Origin: Proales similis
Taxonomy: Eukaryota; Rotifera; Eurotatoria; Ploima; Proalidae
Assembly (NCBI GenBank): GCA_019059635.1
Contig: JAGVRJ010000007.1
Location: 1,116,001-1,180,000, forward strand
DNA length: 64,000 bases
Direction: 5' to 3'
In this document: positions 11,755 to 23,040 of the stretch, in pieces
Numbering within the stretch: position 1 is the first letter of the stretch
How the letters are laid out: every line of letters begins with the position of its first letter
Program-made: the position numbers and the translations under genes
The notes under the pieces: model-generated
Databases searched by the model: none
What the model saw: the letters and a program-made list of their open reading frames with translations, nothing else
What the model was told of the DNA's origin: nothing

Positions 11755-13129
11755 ATGAGCCAGAACAAAAAGGTCAGTCTCACTGAAAAGTACTTGCCCA
11801 CTGATTTGTGGAAATGGATGAGCAAACGAACCAGCTTCGGAACGACCATCTACGATTGCATTAAGTCGGCTGTTGAGAACCCTGACAGCGGCGTCGGTCT
11901 CTATGCTCCTGGTATGAAGTCTGCGTTCGGTGATTTCTGAGCACCAGTCGTCTTACGGGAAATTTAAGACCCTGAGGCTTATGACACGTTTGCCGACCTC
12001 TTTCATCCTGTCATTGCCGACTACCACAAGGTGGATGTGGCCACTTTGAAATCGGTTCACGACCTTGGAGACGCCAGCCAGCTCGAAGACATGCCCAATG
12101 ACTACGCGGATAGAATCGTGTCGACGCGAGTGCGTGTTGGCCGCACCGTGAAGGGATTCCCGATGGCGAGCAAGCTCACCCGAGAGGTAGGCAATCGTGA
12201 GCGCCCGTCCACGTGTTCACATCTAACTCGACTGCCAGCAACGACTCGACCTCGAGTCCAAGGTCAAGGAGGCGCTCTCCAAGCTGGAGGGAGACCTCGC
12301 CGGCACCTACAAGTCGCTGACCGAGATGAGCTACGACGAGCGCAACAAGCTCATCGAGGAGCACATCCTCTACAACGACGCCGACGACCGCTTCTTGCGC
12401 AGCGCGGGCGGCTATGACGACTGGCCGGTAAGCCCTAGTCTGTGGAGGCGTCCGCCCATCTGCCCGGCGCTCACTTGTGTTGCTGTTGTAGCTCGGCAGA
12501 GGCATCTTCATGAACAAGAACAAGAACTTCATCGTGTGGGTCAACGAGGAGGACCACATCCGCATCATCAGCATGCAGAAGGGCGCCAGTCTCAAGGAGG
12601 TCTGGAGCCGTCTGGTCCGCGTAAGTGTGCAGGCGCTGGCTCGAGTTGGAGCTAAGAACTAAGCGAGCGGGTTGTGAAGGCCATCCACGCCATGGAGACC
12701 AAGTTGGAGTTCGTGCGCCACGACAAGTTCGGCTACTTGACCTTCTGCCCGACCAACATCGGCACCGGCCTTCGTGCCAGTGTTCACGTCAAAGTTCCAA
12801 AAATTGCCGATAGCGGAAAACTTAAGGAAATCTGCGAATCTATGGAACTACAGCCTCGAGGTGAGTATTCATGAGACATTTCTACTTTTTATATTTTCAC
12901 ACTTTTCATCATCATTCAACCATCAGGCGTTCACGGCGAACACACCGAGTCTGTCGGCGGAGTGTACGATATCTCCAACAAGATCCGCATCGGTCGAACT
13001 GAATGGAGTCTCATTAATACGATGTGGTATGGCACGTTATTCGCGGCGTGGATTTCACTTTTTCTCTTAAACGAGTTTATTTCAAGGACGGGAGTTCGAA
13101 AGCTGTTGGACGAGGAGCTTAAGAAATGA
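11755..13129 (+). CDS. Arginine kinase, tandem copy 1
   Basis: Phosphagen kinase transferring phosphate between ATP and arginine to buffer cellular ATP. Exons 11755-11911, 11969-12186, 12239-12427, 12492-12620, 12680-12860, 12927-13026 and 13087-13129 give 338 aa; introns are 52-66 nt. The guanidino-specificity region reads SGVGLYAPD as in arginine kinases. The reactive cysteine is Cys254 in CPTNIGT, and the STRVRVGR nucleotide-binding motif is present. It is slightly shorter than the usual 355 residues. All seven exons have the same phases as copy 2 downstream. A 675-nt core (12118-12792) is nearly identical to copy 2, introns included, while both ends differ. AATAAA at 13191-13196. Confidence 0.95.
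12118..12792 (+). repeat. Gene-conversion tract, arginine kinase copy 1
   Basis: Matches 14843-15523 of copy 2 across part of exon 2, introns 2-4, exons 3-4 and part of exon 5. I count about five substitutions and one 6-nt indel (in intron 2). Identity stops abruptly at both ends inside coding sequence. Confidence 0.85.
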
Positions 13130-14478
13130 TCAACTTAGACTAGATGTGTCGTTCGACTAAAGAATTATTGCTTCAGACATTAAATGGTAGAATAAAACCG
13201 ACTCGAAAACGTTTACTCTCACTACACGTTTTGCTGCTTCTATGAGCTTGTTAATAGCACGCAATGAAGAAGTCATTTTCCTTCATTTTAAAATTTCTCA
13301 TAAATGCTTCCTAATGGGTGTCGACATCTGCTCGGGCAGGGACGCTTTTTTCGCTCGCATCCAACGTTTAGATCATACAAAAACGAATTTGAAAGTGTTC
13401 AGAAACTGCCGTTCGCGTGCATTGCAAACGAGCTGTATGAAATAAATGAGAAGGGATCATTTATCTTGATGTGCCCATACATCATGGTCTACATTCTACT
13501 CAAACGAGTCTTAAATCGGGCTCAGCTCTTCAATCAGCTTCTGCATCGATTATCTCATTGATGAAGCGCTGGCATAATGATTTTGGCGGAAAATTTCATT
13601 CTGGCCAGGCGAATCCAATTAATTGAATTCCGTTTTGTTCTATGAACGCTCGTGCCTTGTTAGAAAGCGCCTTGTGTGTCTGCGCGCCTGTCGGGTGTTG
13701 CATAATTAGACCAGGTCTGGCAAACTAGTTCTTGTTGTGCAAACTGCTCGCTGTAGCCAGCAGCGTTGAAATCGATTGCTGGCATAATCTCGAGCCTTAC
13801 TTATCGTGTCATAATTAATAAGTATTACTCAATCCTGTGCAGAAGAAATATCTTGAGTGGCCTGTTTCACTTTTCTTCGCTAGAAAGCTGACGCTTCCTA
13901 GCCGCATTTGAGCTGTATTCTAGCCGACACTGCTGATATTAACCTCATTCTCGATCGGAAGTTGCCTCCTCTTCCCATACAGCTTCAAGCTGCTTATTAT
14001 TCCCCCTTTCTCTCTTTTAGCTAATCGCTAAGTAAACAAGCCTTGAACATTACTCTGAAACGGCGGCGTGTGCGCGTAATCTTAGCCCTGCAAGTCAGAC
14101 TCTAACGGTATTTAATGCTGATGTAATGTTCGATTCCGACGAATCGAAACGATTGGTGCACGGCGCACTAAATAAAGCGTCCTATCTTTGGTATTTTCTG
14201 CAGCTGCAGTGTTAGATTGGAGAGCAATTCAGACTCGCACTCTAAAGGCTAAGTTGCTTCATGCGCATTTAGCTCGCACCGAGATGTGCTTGAATTTCAG
14301 TTTTATTGATCGAATAAGAAGCGTCTAAGAGGCGCGCAGCTTAAACCCGCCTGGCTATAAATAAAACACTCTACTCGCAGACAGTCCGCATCAGAGATTT
14401 GGAGTCTAAACGATTTTCACCATTTTCCGAATCATTTCTAGACAAGCCCAGTGAAACTCATCCGCAACTCGTTGAATA
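13130..14478. other. Intergenic region between the arginine kinases
   Basis: Contains the copy 1 poly(A) signal (13191-13196) and the copy 2 promoter with its TATA box. No other gene is supported; the short ORFs have no domain. Confidence 0.6.
14356..14363 (+). promoter_or_regulatory. TATA box of arginine kinase 2
   Basis: TATAAATA flanked by GC-richer sequence, 123 nt before the ATG at 14479. Transcription would start near 14387. Confidence 0.6.
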
Positions 14479-15848
14479 ATGGCCGACAAACCAAAGAAGA
14501 TTAGCTTGACCCAGAAGTACCTTCCCGCTGACTTGTGGAAATGGTTTTCTCTCAAGACCTCGCACGGAACCACCATTTACGACTGCGTCAAGTCGGCTGT
14601 TGAGAACCCAGACAGCGGCGTCGGCCTCTATGCGCCAGGTAACCAAAGCATCGACTTGGATCACAATGTCTTTCCTAACTCAGACATGGCTAGATGCCGA
14701 GGCCTACGATGTCTTTGCCGATCTGTTTCACCCGGTCATTGCTGACTACCACAAGGTCGATGTTGCTACTCTCAAGTCTGTTCATGATTTGGGTGATCCC
14801 AGCCAACTCGAGGACCTTCCCGAGAACTATGCCAACCAGATTGTGTCGACGCGAGTGCGTGTTGGCCGCACCGTGAAGGGATTCCCGATGGCGAGCAAGC
14901 TCACCCGAGAGGTAGGCAAGCGCCTGCGTGAGCGCCCGTCCGCGTGTTCGCATCTAACTCGACTGCCAGCAACGACTCGACCTCGAGTCCAAGGTCAAGG
15001 AGGCGCTCTCCAAGCTGGAGGGAGACCTCGCCGGCACCTACAAGTCGCTGACCGAGATGAGCTACGACGAGCGCAACAAGCTCATCGAGGAGCACATCCT
15101 CTACAACGACGCCGACGACCGCTTCTTGCGCAGCGCGGGCGGCTATGACGACTGGCCGGTAAGCCCTAGTCTGTGGAGGCGTCCGCCCATCTGCCCGGCG
15201 CTCACTTGTGTTGCTGTTGTAGCTCGGCAGAGGCATCTTCATGAACAAGAACAAGAACTTCATCGTGTGGGTCAACGAGGAGGACCACATCCGCATCATC
15301 AGCATGCAGAAGGGCGCCAGTCTCAAGGAGGTCTGGAGCCGTCTGGTCCGCGTAAGTGTGCAGGCGCTGGCTCGAGTGGGAGCTAAGAACTAAGCGAGCG
15401 GGTTGTGAAGGCCATCCACGCCATGGAGACCAAGTTGGAGTTCGTGTGCCACGACAAGTTCGGCTACTTGACCTTCTGCCCGACCAACATCGGCACCGGC
15501 CTTCGTGCCAGTGTTCACGTCAAGGTCCCCAAGACCGCTGAGCGTGGAAAGCTGAACGATATCTGCGCCTCGATGGATCTCCAGCCCCGAGGTACTCCGA
15601 AATACCCACTAATCTTAATTTTCTTGTTGCATCAACGTTTCTTAGGCATCCACGGAGAGCACACCGAGTCCGTCGGCGGAGTGTACGATATCTCCAACAA
15701 GATCCGCATCGGCCGAACTGAGTGGGATCTAATCAACACTATGTGGTAATAATCCATCAAAATCAATTCTGCCCTATTCAATCTCGAGGCTTAACCATGA
15801 TTTCGCAGGATCGGAGTACGCAAGCTGCTTGATGAAGAGATGTCTTAA
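14479..15848 (+). CDS. Arginine kinase, tandem copy 2
   Basis: Second phosphagen kinase copy, same reaction as the upstream gene. Exons 14479-14638, 14694-14911, 14970-15158, 15223-15351, 15411-15591, 15646-15745 and 15809-15848 give 338 aa. [17 protein letters not shown] and the reactive Cys255 in CPTNIGT are all kept. Exon 1 and the C-terminal exons differ from copy 1 in many silent sites and several residues, whereas the core is almost identical. One replacement within the core turns Arg244 of copy 1 into Cys245. AATAAA at 15986 lies about 40 nt from the minus-strand poly(A) signal of the convergent RhoGEF gene. Confidence 0.95.
14843..15523 (+). repeat. Gene-conversion tract, arginine kinase copy 2
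   Basis: Partner of 12118-12792. A second short identical block of about 40 nt lies in exon 6 of both genes (around [13 protein letters not shown]). Confidence 0.85.
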
Positions 15849-16208
15849 ACCTTTGCTTGTTCCATCTTTCAAAGACAGTAGTGCCCGAAGTAGATCGTTC
15901 TGAATTGAATAATAATTTTCTATATATCGCTATCGCTTTTAGTAAATCGAATCTCTGTAAACTCTTAAGTTTTAGAATTTAATAGAATAAAACCCTCCTA
16001 GCATTGAATTTTTTCTTCGTTTAAAAGTTTTATTTGCAATTGCAACTTGATCGCCTTTTATGCTGTTGGGCGTCGAGTGCAAGTCTTCATCCATTCGAAC
16101 CGAGTCAAAGCAGGTGTAACATCAAAGAAGAAAAGCTCACGCTTGTTGGCGAATGGAATTTATTTAAATTTTGATTGTTTTTCGATCACTGAGCTTTTGT
16201 ACAGAATT
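15849..16208. other. Convergent 3' ends of arginine kinase 2 and RhoGEF
   Basis: Plus-strand AATAAA at 15986-15991 and minus-strand AATAAA (plus TTTATT at 16029-16034) show that two transcripts converge and end within a few tens of nucleotides. Confidence 0.6.
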
Positions 16209-19200
16209 TCAAATCTTCCAAGCGATTAAATAGTTGAGGGAATCGTCGGTGCCTAGGGCGGCAAGTTCGCTCGCCAAATTGTTGCTGTAGACGCCTTTGC
16301 TCTTTTCACTGTTGCTCGCTTCGTTTGAGGCCAACCATCTGGCAGATGCTTTGGCCTTGGCCACTTCTCCCAAGAATTGGTAGCCTTCTCCGCCCGAGAT
16401 TAGAATGGTCTGCATTGGCCTTGGACTGCCCGTTTCGCTTGAGTCTGGAATGTCCACGCTGGTCAGAAATCTCACCGGCCCGACGTGGCTCTGCTTCAGC
16501 ACTTATTTCCACGGGTTAATAATCTGCCCTGTTGATTGGGCTTTAGCTCGGTAGCTTACCTTGTACGAACGGCTCGGTGCTGAGCTTATTGGCCACATTG
16601 TCAATCGGAGGAATTCTGACGCTGACTACCACGCCTGCCGATGTTCCGAGCCAGAGCTGTTCGTTGCACAAATGCAGGCAAGTCGCTCTGAGCATTGCCG
16701 TTTTGTGTATTCTGATCAGTTCATGTTGACCGGTCAGTTTCTGCACCACCAGTTCTCTCACGTTCGTCTCGTAGAGCAAATTGAACTTTTTCGTCTGATA
16801 GATCTTTATCTCCAGACTCCTCTTGCCCACTATGCACAGGAGACGATCAGAGCCGGCTATTTCTATCGACTGGTCACCCTCCAGGCTTATTTCGTGCTGT
16901 CGATTGACAAATTAGAATTCAGAGCTCAGAGCGTTGAGCATCTGTGCCTACCTCGCGTTCGAACGTGACCGCATTCAGTACGAGCAAGCGGCCTTCGCTC
17001 GAGCAGCAAATTTTATTCTCAATATTGACGAGGCAATCCAGCTCGCTCACTGGCAGTTGCTTTTCTACCGGCGTTTCATAATCCCAGACTCCTGATGGCC
17101 AACGATCGAATTCGCTCTCAACTCGGTGCACTGTTCGAGGAAATTACCCGCATTCCGGCTAAATGTGATCACTCGTCCGTCTCTCATTGCAACGATGACC
17201 CGATTGTCCAAATAGCTTTGGTTTTCAATTTAAAAAAAAAAGAGTTCACCAAAGTTTGACAAACACTCACGCAAGTGATTGTATCTGGCCGCTGAGCTGC
17301 TTGGTGATTCGGCTTTTCCTCACAAGAGTTCGAAGTGTCGACTCGGAGCTCGGAAATATGTGAAGTCTGCGCTTGGCAATCAAGTCAAATGGCTTGTTTC
17401 TAAATTTTAGCGATCAGTGGCACCAACCCGCCGTCTTGAGTTCCAAGCCAAACAGAACCGTTGTTGTGCTCGCTAGAAGCGTCCTCAGGCAATGCCTCTT
17501 CATCTGATGAAGGCGAATCGATCATGGATCTGCAGTCTTGGCCGAGACTGGCCTCGCTCTGCCTCGAGCTGACTTTTGAGCTCAAGCTGCTGTGGCGGGT
17601 TCGCTTCAGCGTGTTTGAGCGTTTGATTTTCTGAACGGGCACACATTGAACGCATGTAATTCTGGAGCTGCACACCGTATTGCAGGAGGACACGTTCAAG
17701 TCAGGATAAGTGTTGAGCACTCCGATTTGTCCCATTTGCAAGTCGCTGCTGCACACCCAGACGTCGTGCTGCTCTTTGTTGGCAAACGAGCGAGCGGCTG
17801 CACAGCAGAACTTAGACCAGCCAGGTGTGATTAGTTTCTGAGTGAGCACGAGCAAGATAAGCACATTTACCTTGATTCCGCTTCGATTGCGTGGCATTGA
17901 GACAAGTTTGAGAAATGTCGGCTCATGGTTCAGAGACATGGCTTGCGCTTCAAGAATTGGACTCAAATCGACTCAAATCGCGATCGGCAACAATCAACGC
18001 TTACTCAATGTCTTCTTGGCCTCTTGGAAGCAGGACTCCCAGTTCAGGCGTTGTTCGGCGTTCAGAAACACAAGAGTTATGTTCTCGACCTTTTCTCTGT
18101 TTTTAGGGTCAAGAGCAATTTCCAATCGAGTTGACGTGCGGTGGTCACAGCCTACCCGGTATAAAGAGTGAGCACGATATGGTTGGACTGGGTGTTTAGA
18201 GTGGCCGGCTCGGTCTGCGACTGGCTTGAATGAACACTGTTTGAGGTGTTGCTGTTCAACGAGCTCAGGCTGTTCATTTGCTCGTTGAGCTGACGCAAAA
18301 TGTCCGCTGTGATCTCTTTGAGACTCTCGTCCAGGCTCTGTTCAGACATTGACTTATTGAGCTCGAGATCAATGTTCTGGGCGATACTTGCCTGGTGAGG
18401 GAAAGCCAGCGTCTTGACCATTTCGTTTATTTTCTTTATTGTGTCCAAGTCGTCATGTAGAAAGTCTTTTTGAAGAGAAAACTGCCGAAAGTAGTTTCCG
18501 CCTTGACATAAAAACAGATTAAATGTCGACTGTGCGCCGTTGTGTTCAGTTGAGCTTACCGCCGGTGATCTCCACGTCTCTGAGACTGAGCTTGAGCGTC
18601 AGCTTGTGCTTATTGGCCTCCAGACAGTGCTTTCCGTTCGGCGTGTTTCTAATCGAAATGCGAGTGATTCTGAGAGCTCTGTAGTTTGAACAAAATCGCC
18701 GCTTACAGTATGTAGGTGTTGATCTTTTTCGACAGGTTCGAAGTCCGACTGCTGCGCAGACAAGTGAGAAGAAGCGAGTCGGAGAGCAGGAATATGCAGC
18801 GGTCTTTCTTTATTCCACTCGAGCTGATCACTGTGACCACGTCGTGCCGCAGGTACTGCCGATTCGGACCGGCAATGAACTTGATTGCAAATTGCTATTT
18901 GACACGTTGCTCACAGAGACGCACAGTTCAGCGCTTACCTCGTCGAGATTTTCGATCATGTCTTGTATGACCTTGACTATTGAGCTGTTGTCGAACAGGA
19001 AGCATTCGCTGGCCTCCTTATGCACCTGGTCAATCTTCTCGGCGAATGCATGCAACTCTTCTTGAGCCCTGGACAACAGCTCGTAGTCCGGATGGTTTGG
19101 CGGAGTGCACTTGAGAAAGTCCTTCCAAAGCAAATGCGATTAGCCCCAAGTCGAGTGAGCGATAAATGTGTGAAAGACTGCTCACCTTAATGTAGAGTTC

Positions 19201-20376
19201 GTAGCGAGGTATTCGTTGCACTGGCTGAATGATCAGGTCCTTGATGCCCAGTCGGCCTTTGTGCTCTCTGGCCTGTTGCTCCAGGAACTTGGCAAACGGC
19301 GACGACTGCTCTTGGCTCGCTCTGATCGCTTCCTGCGATGTGCGAAAGTTGTTCACAAAACTAATGTATGTCTCGATGACCGACTGCTTGCCGAACTAAA
19401 ACAAAATTTGATCAAACAAGTGAATCTGGAGAGGCGAACTGAATGAGGCTTACAATGGCCAAGAGGACATCGCCGACCGTTTGTCGATTGTCCCACCAGT
19501 CGAATTTAGACTTAAGCTTGGAGAGGAGAAGCTCGTGGTGCACATGAATCTCTGGAATTTTGTAGAATATGTCGTTTATTCGCACTTTTTCGACCATGCT
19601 CTTCTCTTTCAGCGGCAAGTAGTATTTCTAAACACACACCGAGCAGATTGCTCACCAGCCGCTTGTTTCGGTTGACTAAGTGCGCCAACTTACATTTACA
19701 AGTATTTGAAGTGCTTCCACGTACGATTTTTCCGTGTCGTACATTTGAACCACGATCGCTTTCCTCTTGGCCTGTCGGGCGGTTCAAATGAATGAGAAGA
19801 TTAGAATGAGACCGATCGGATGGAAGAAAGGGGGAGGAAAGGGAGCCACAGGAAAGTAGTCAAGCGACAGACGGAGTTAAATCAAAATCAGGCAAAAATG
19901 GTCAAGAACCAAGAGACCTGGAGCCATTTGGCGTCGGTCTGCGGCGCTGAATGATGACGTCTGACTGCATAGCGTCTGAGGCCCATCATCTGAAGCTCTG
20001 GATTATCGTCCAGGTTCATCAAGTCTTGGCCAGCCAGTGCATCGTCGGCAGATTGAAAAGAAGAACCAAATGCGTTTTGCTCGTCTAACGTGCTGCCGGC
20101 TATTTCACAGCTCGACTCGTTCAGGTCGGCCAAGTTGTCTTCACTCATCTCCGTGTCGGAGGTCGAGCTCATCGAGCTAAAACGGCCAACCAGCATTGAA
20201 AGCGACGACCGACTCATCGAGCTTTTTCTCGTCTGCGAATCGCTCAGCGTCGTCTCGTTCGAATCGCCGCTCAACTCCAGAAGAGCTGAATTCTCCACTA
20301 AATCGGGCAGCAGCAGAGACGCTTCGCCCAATTTCAAGCTCAGGCTTCGCTTGTTTCTATTCAACTGCTGGCTCAT
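16209..20376 (-). CDS. RhoGEF with DH, PH-like and C-terminal beta-propeller (ARHGEF10/17 type)
   Basis: Guanine-nucleotide exchange factor for Rho GTPases. Sixteen exons (high to low): 20376-19918, 19771-19694, 19627-19454, 19395-19186, 19121-18939, 18894-18707, 18678-18560, 18501-18156, 18096-18005, 17971-17871, 17837-17428, 17366-17271, 17215-17148, 17091-16952, 16896-16560, 16501-16209. All phases agree and give 1,097 aa. The DH domain spans about 154-365 (TEKSYVEALQ; IQPVQRIPRYELYIK). A PH-like region follows (about 370-610). The C-terminal half has propeller-like strands VWLGTQDGG, LWLGTSAGVVVSV and ILISGGEGYQF, as in ARHGEF10 and ARHGEF17. The ATG is preceded directly by an in-frame TAA. 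A further 5' exon at 21907-23040 could give a longer isoform. I cannot decide between ARHGEF10 and ARHGEF17 orthology. Confidence 0.88.
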
Positions 20377-21906
20377 TTAGCGCTCGCGTGCAATCATCTG
20401 TGAGAGACGTAAAAGCTAGATGAACAGCAAATAGGCCGTCAGAGACGTGAGAGAGAGAGAGAGTCCGATAAATTGATGAAATGCTGTCGACTCTCTCTGC
20501 CAGATATCATCAAGCAAACATTGGGCATAAACGAATACTGTCTGCAAGTAAATCGAGTGTTAAATATTGACTAATGTGTTGAAATAATGAGCTTAAGCAT
20601 TCGCTCTTATTCCTTTTGGCTCGCTGCTCGTTTCGTTTGAACTCAGTATTCAATTACCGAACAAGCCCAAAAGCAGTTAGGCGAGCCGAAGAGAGCGCCT
20701 GAGAGAATCAGTAGTCTGGCTGTTGAACAAACTAGCAAGCGGTGCTCTCTTCTAAAAGAGAGACGAACAAACAAACAAACAAAGAGCCAAGGTCGCATGG
20801 CGACTTGTTCGGCGCATGAATAAAACATTCAAGCGGCGTCCGTCCGAACAGTGTTGAATGTGAACGTGCGATCTGCAGAGCGTCTATCAATGAAAATCGG
20901 CAGAGTTCACGCACTGCTCTTGCAGTCTCGGATGAAATGACACGGCTAGATGGTTCGCTTCGCTCTGAAATAATTGTTTATCAGGCAGGCATCTTGGCCA
21001 AATTGTGGGTAGCAATTAGTGCTGCAACTGCACAATAGGCACCGACTACCTCTTGTGTGATGCTATTCCACCGCAGAGCTATAGAGGCATCGACACCACC
21101 ACCACCACTTTCATGGAGCAAGGAGCACATAAGCTGCCGCAATTAATTGAATCTGAAGCGTTCGCATCCAATTAGAGAGTCTCAAGGCGGCAGCAAGGCG
21201 ATATCATCGACATCGACGATAATGCAAGAATCTTGCTGGCTTCCTGCTCCAAGTTGATCGAACAGAGATTAATGAAGTGAGCACGCTCTCTTTGGCTTAT
21301 TTGGCGTTCTCAGTTTTGTTTGGCTCAATTGCAATCGATCTTCAATATCTTTCTTGATCTTTGCCTTAATTCTCTCCAGGCCTAATCCGCTCTCTTCGTT
21401 GGTTTTCTCACTCTCTCACACTTTCTCTCTCTCTCTCTCTCTCTTGTTCACTCGCTCGCTGCCTCTATCTGCTTCTTTCTTTCACAGTTTCTATTTAAAT
21501 CGTGCTCAATTGAAATAAAGCATTCAAAGCGCGCACCCGTGCGCTCTTTAGGGCCAATAATCGAACCTGAATCATTGGCAGGCCAGCAGAGATTAGTTAC
21601 AGATTTCAATGTAATAATCTTGGCCTCAATTATTCATGCGCATCTGGCTTTGTTCTTGATGATTGTTATGCCAGCCAATCTTGGTCAGCAGCTTGGCAAC
21701 TATTTAACCAACTCCTACACCAAATAAGCAGCCGACTCAAGCCGGCAATCTCATCCTTGGCGCCTTTCTGCCGCCTAGACCGACTATTTTTTAAACCCAG
21801 CACCAATGGTTAGTTCACCTCGTACGGTCTGATTTCGATTTAACAGTGTCGCAGTGTCGAACGGGGAAAAGAATGGCCAGGCAAGCAAAAGCGAGCATGA
21901 ACTTAC
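20377..21906. other. Region 5' of the RhoGEF main ORF (intron or promoter)
   Basis: No supported coding sequence. It holds GA runs near 20450 and CT runs near 21423-21445. It would be the first intron of a long RhoGEF isoform, or the promoter of the short one. Confidence 0.5.
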
Positions 21907-23040
21907 GTGATTGAACGTGTCTGCGTCGTTGAGGTAGACATCAAAAGACAATAGTGGCCCGGTCTGAGAGGTGGATGCCGAGATGCTCGTTGGCGGCTCA
22001 ATTAGCTCACTGCTCATCGAACGGACATTTGGCTCGTTGGGCTTTTTCAAATCCTCTTTGTTTATATTGTAGCTATAGCTGCGCTTTACACTGGCCCGCT
22101 TGCGCCCAGGCTCGGGTATCGTGTCTGATAAGAGCGCCTCTGTATCTTGCTTGAATGCTTCGTCGCTCTCGGTAACCACCCGATCTAAGCTCTCGCTCGG
22201 ACTTTGATCCAGCACGGGCGTGAGCAAGGACAGCTTCTGAAATGTTCGCGAATGATAAACGCTAATCACTGGTCGAAAAGGTCGAATTTGCTTGGCCGGC
22301 TCAATGTCCAGCTGGTTTCTTAGATGAGTCACATTGAAGCTGGCTGACGTGTGCAACGCGCCTTTTACCGCATCTGCCAGGCCGTAGATACTCGTGGATG
22401 TCGGAAACTTGTCCCGGTTGAGTTTACTGGGCGGCGACAGAAGAAGCTGCTTAGCCGAGTCGTACATATCAATCGATGCTATTGATTCGACGCTTAGCTC
22501 TTTATCTGTTTCGTTTCTGTCGAGCGAAGATCTCCTCGCCGCCGAGCCGAATAAAGAACAAGTTGTCCGCCTCGGCGATGAACTCTCATCTGCTCTCTGG
22601 CAATGCAAGTCACGAACGCTATCTGTACAATGATCAACTCTCGTGCGACTGCTCTCTGCCCAAATGTCATTGCAAGAGTCCTTAATTGAGCTGCCTTTTC
22701 TTTTTCCCTCGAGAATGTTGTGAAAGAAGCGAATTGTTCGTCTGCACTGTTTCTGCTCAGAGATCAAATCAGGACAACTGGAAGAAAGGCGGCCAGCAGA
22801 CTTCTGAGAGGAGCCAATAGCCAGACTCGAGTTCATCATGCCAGAGTGCCATGAGGTGTCCATAAAGTGCTCGCTCGTCTGACTTGGCTGTTCGCTGGGA
22901 CCGTTCTGATTTGACCGTTCGTTCACAGATTCGCTGCTCGCCTCGAACCGAATGACGCTCGGGTATTTCGGCCTGTAGGCGCTCAGCTCCTTTCTTAAAT
23001 CGTGCATTTGTTCTAGATCGTCAACTTTGAGTATTGTCAT
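21907..23040 (-). CDS. Probable 5' coding exon of a long RhoGEF isoform
   Basis: An open frame from ATG 23040 runs 378 codons to a strong GTAAGT donor at 21906. Ser/Asn-rich, no recognised domain. The donor is phase 0. A phase-0 NAGNAG acceptor exists inside the RhoGEF start (exon from 20367 or 20364), which would replace Met-Ser-Gln and give about 1,472 aa. The same strand, phase match and absence of another downstream partner favour this. It could instead be a separate gene; no transcript evidence is available here. Confidence 0.5.

Noticed and set aside
12176-12595. 139-aa minus-strand ORF across arginine kinase, repeated in copy 2
   Set aside because: Shadow of the conserved coding frame; it crosses introns and has no domain.
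17092-17147. A 17-nt intron or frameshift in the RhoGEF propeller
   Set aside because: A normal 56-nt intron (GTAATT to ATCAG) restores frame and gives a sensible GVWDYE junction.
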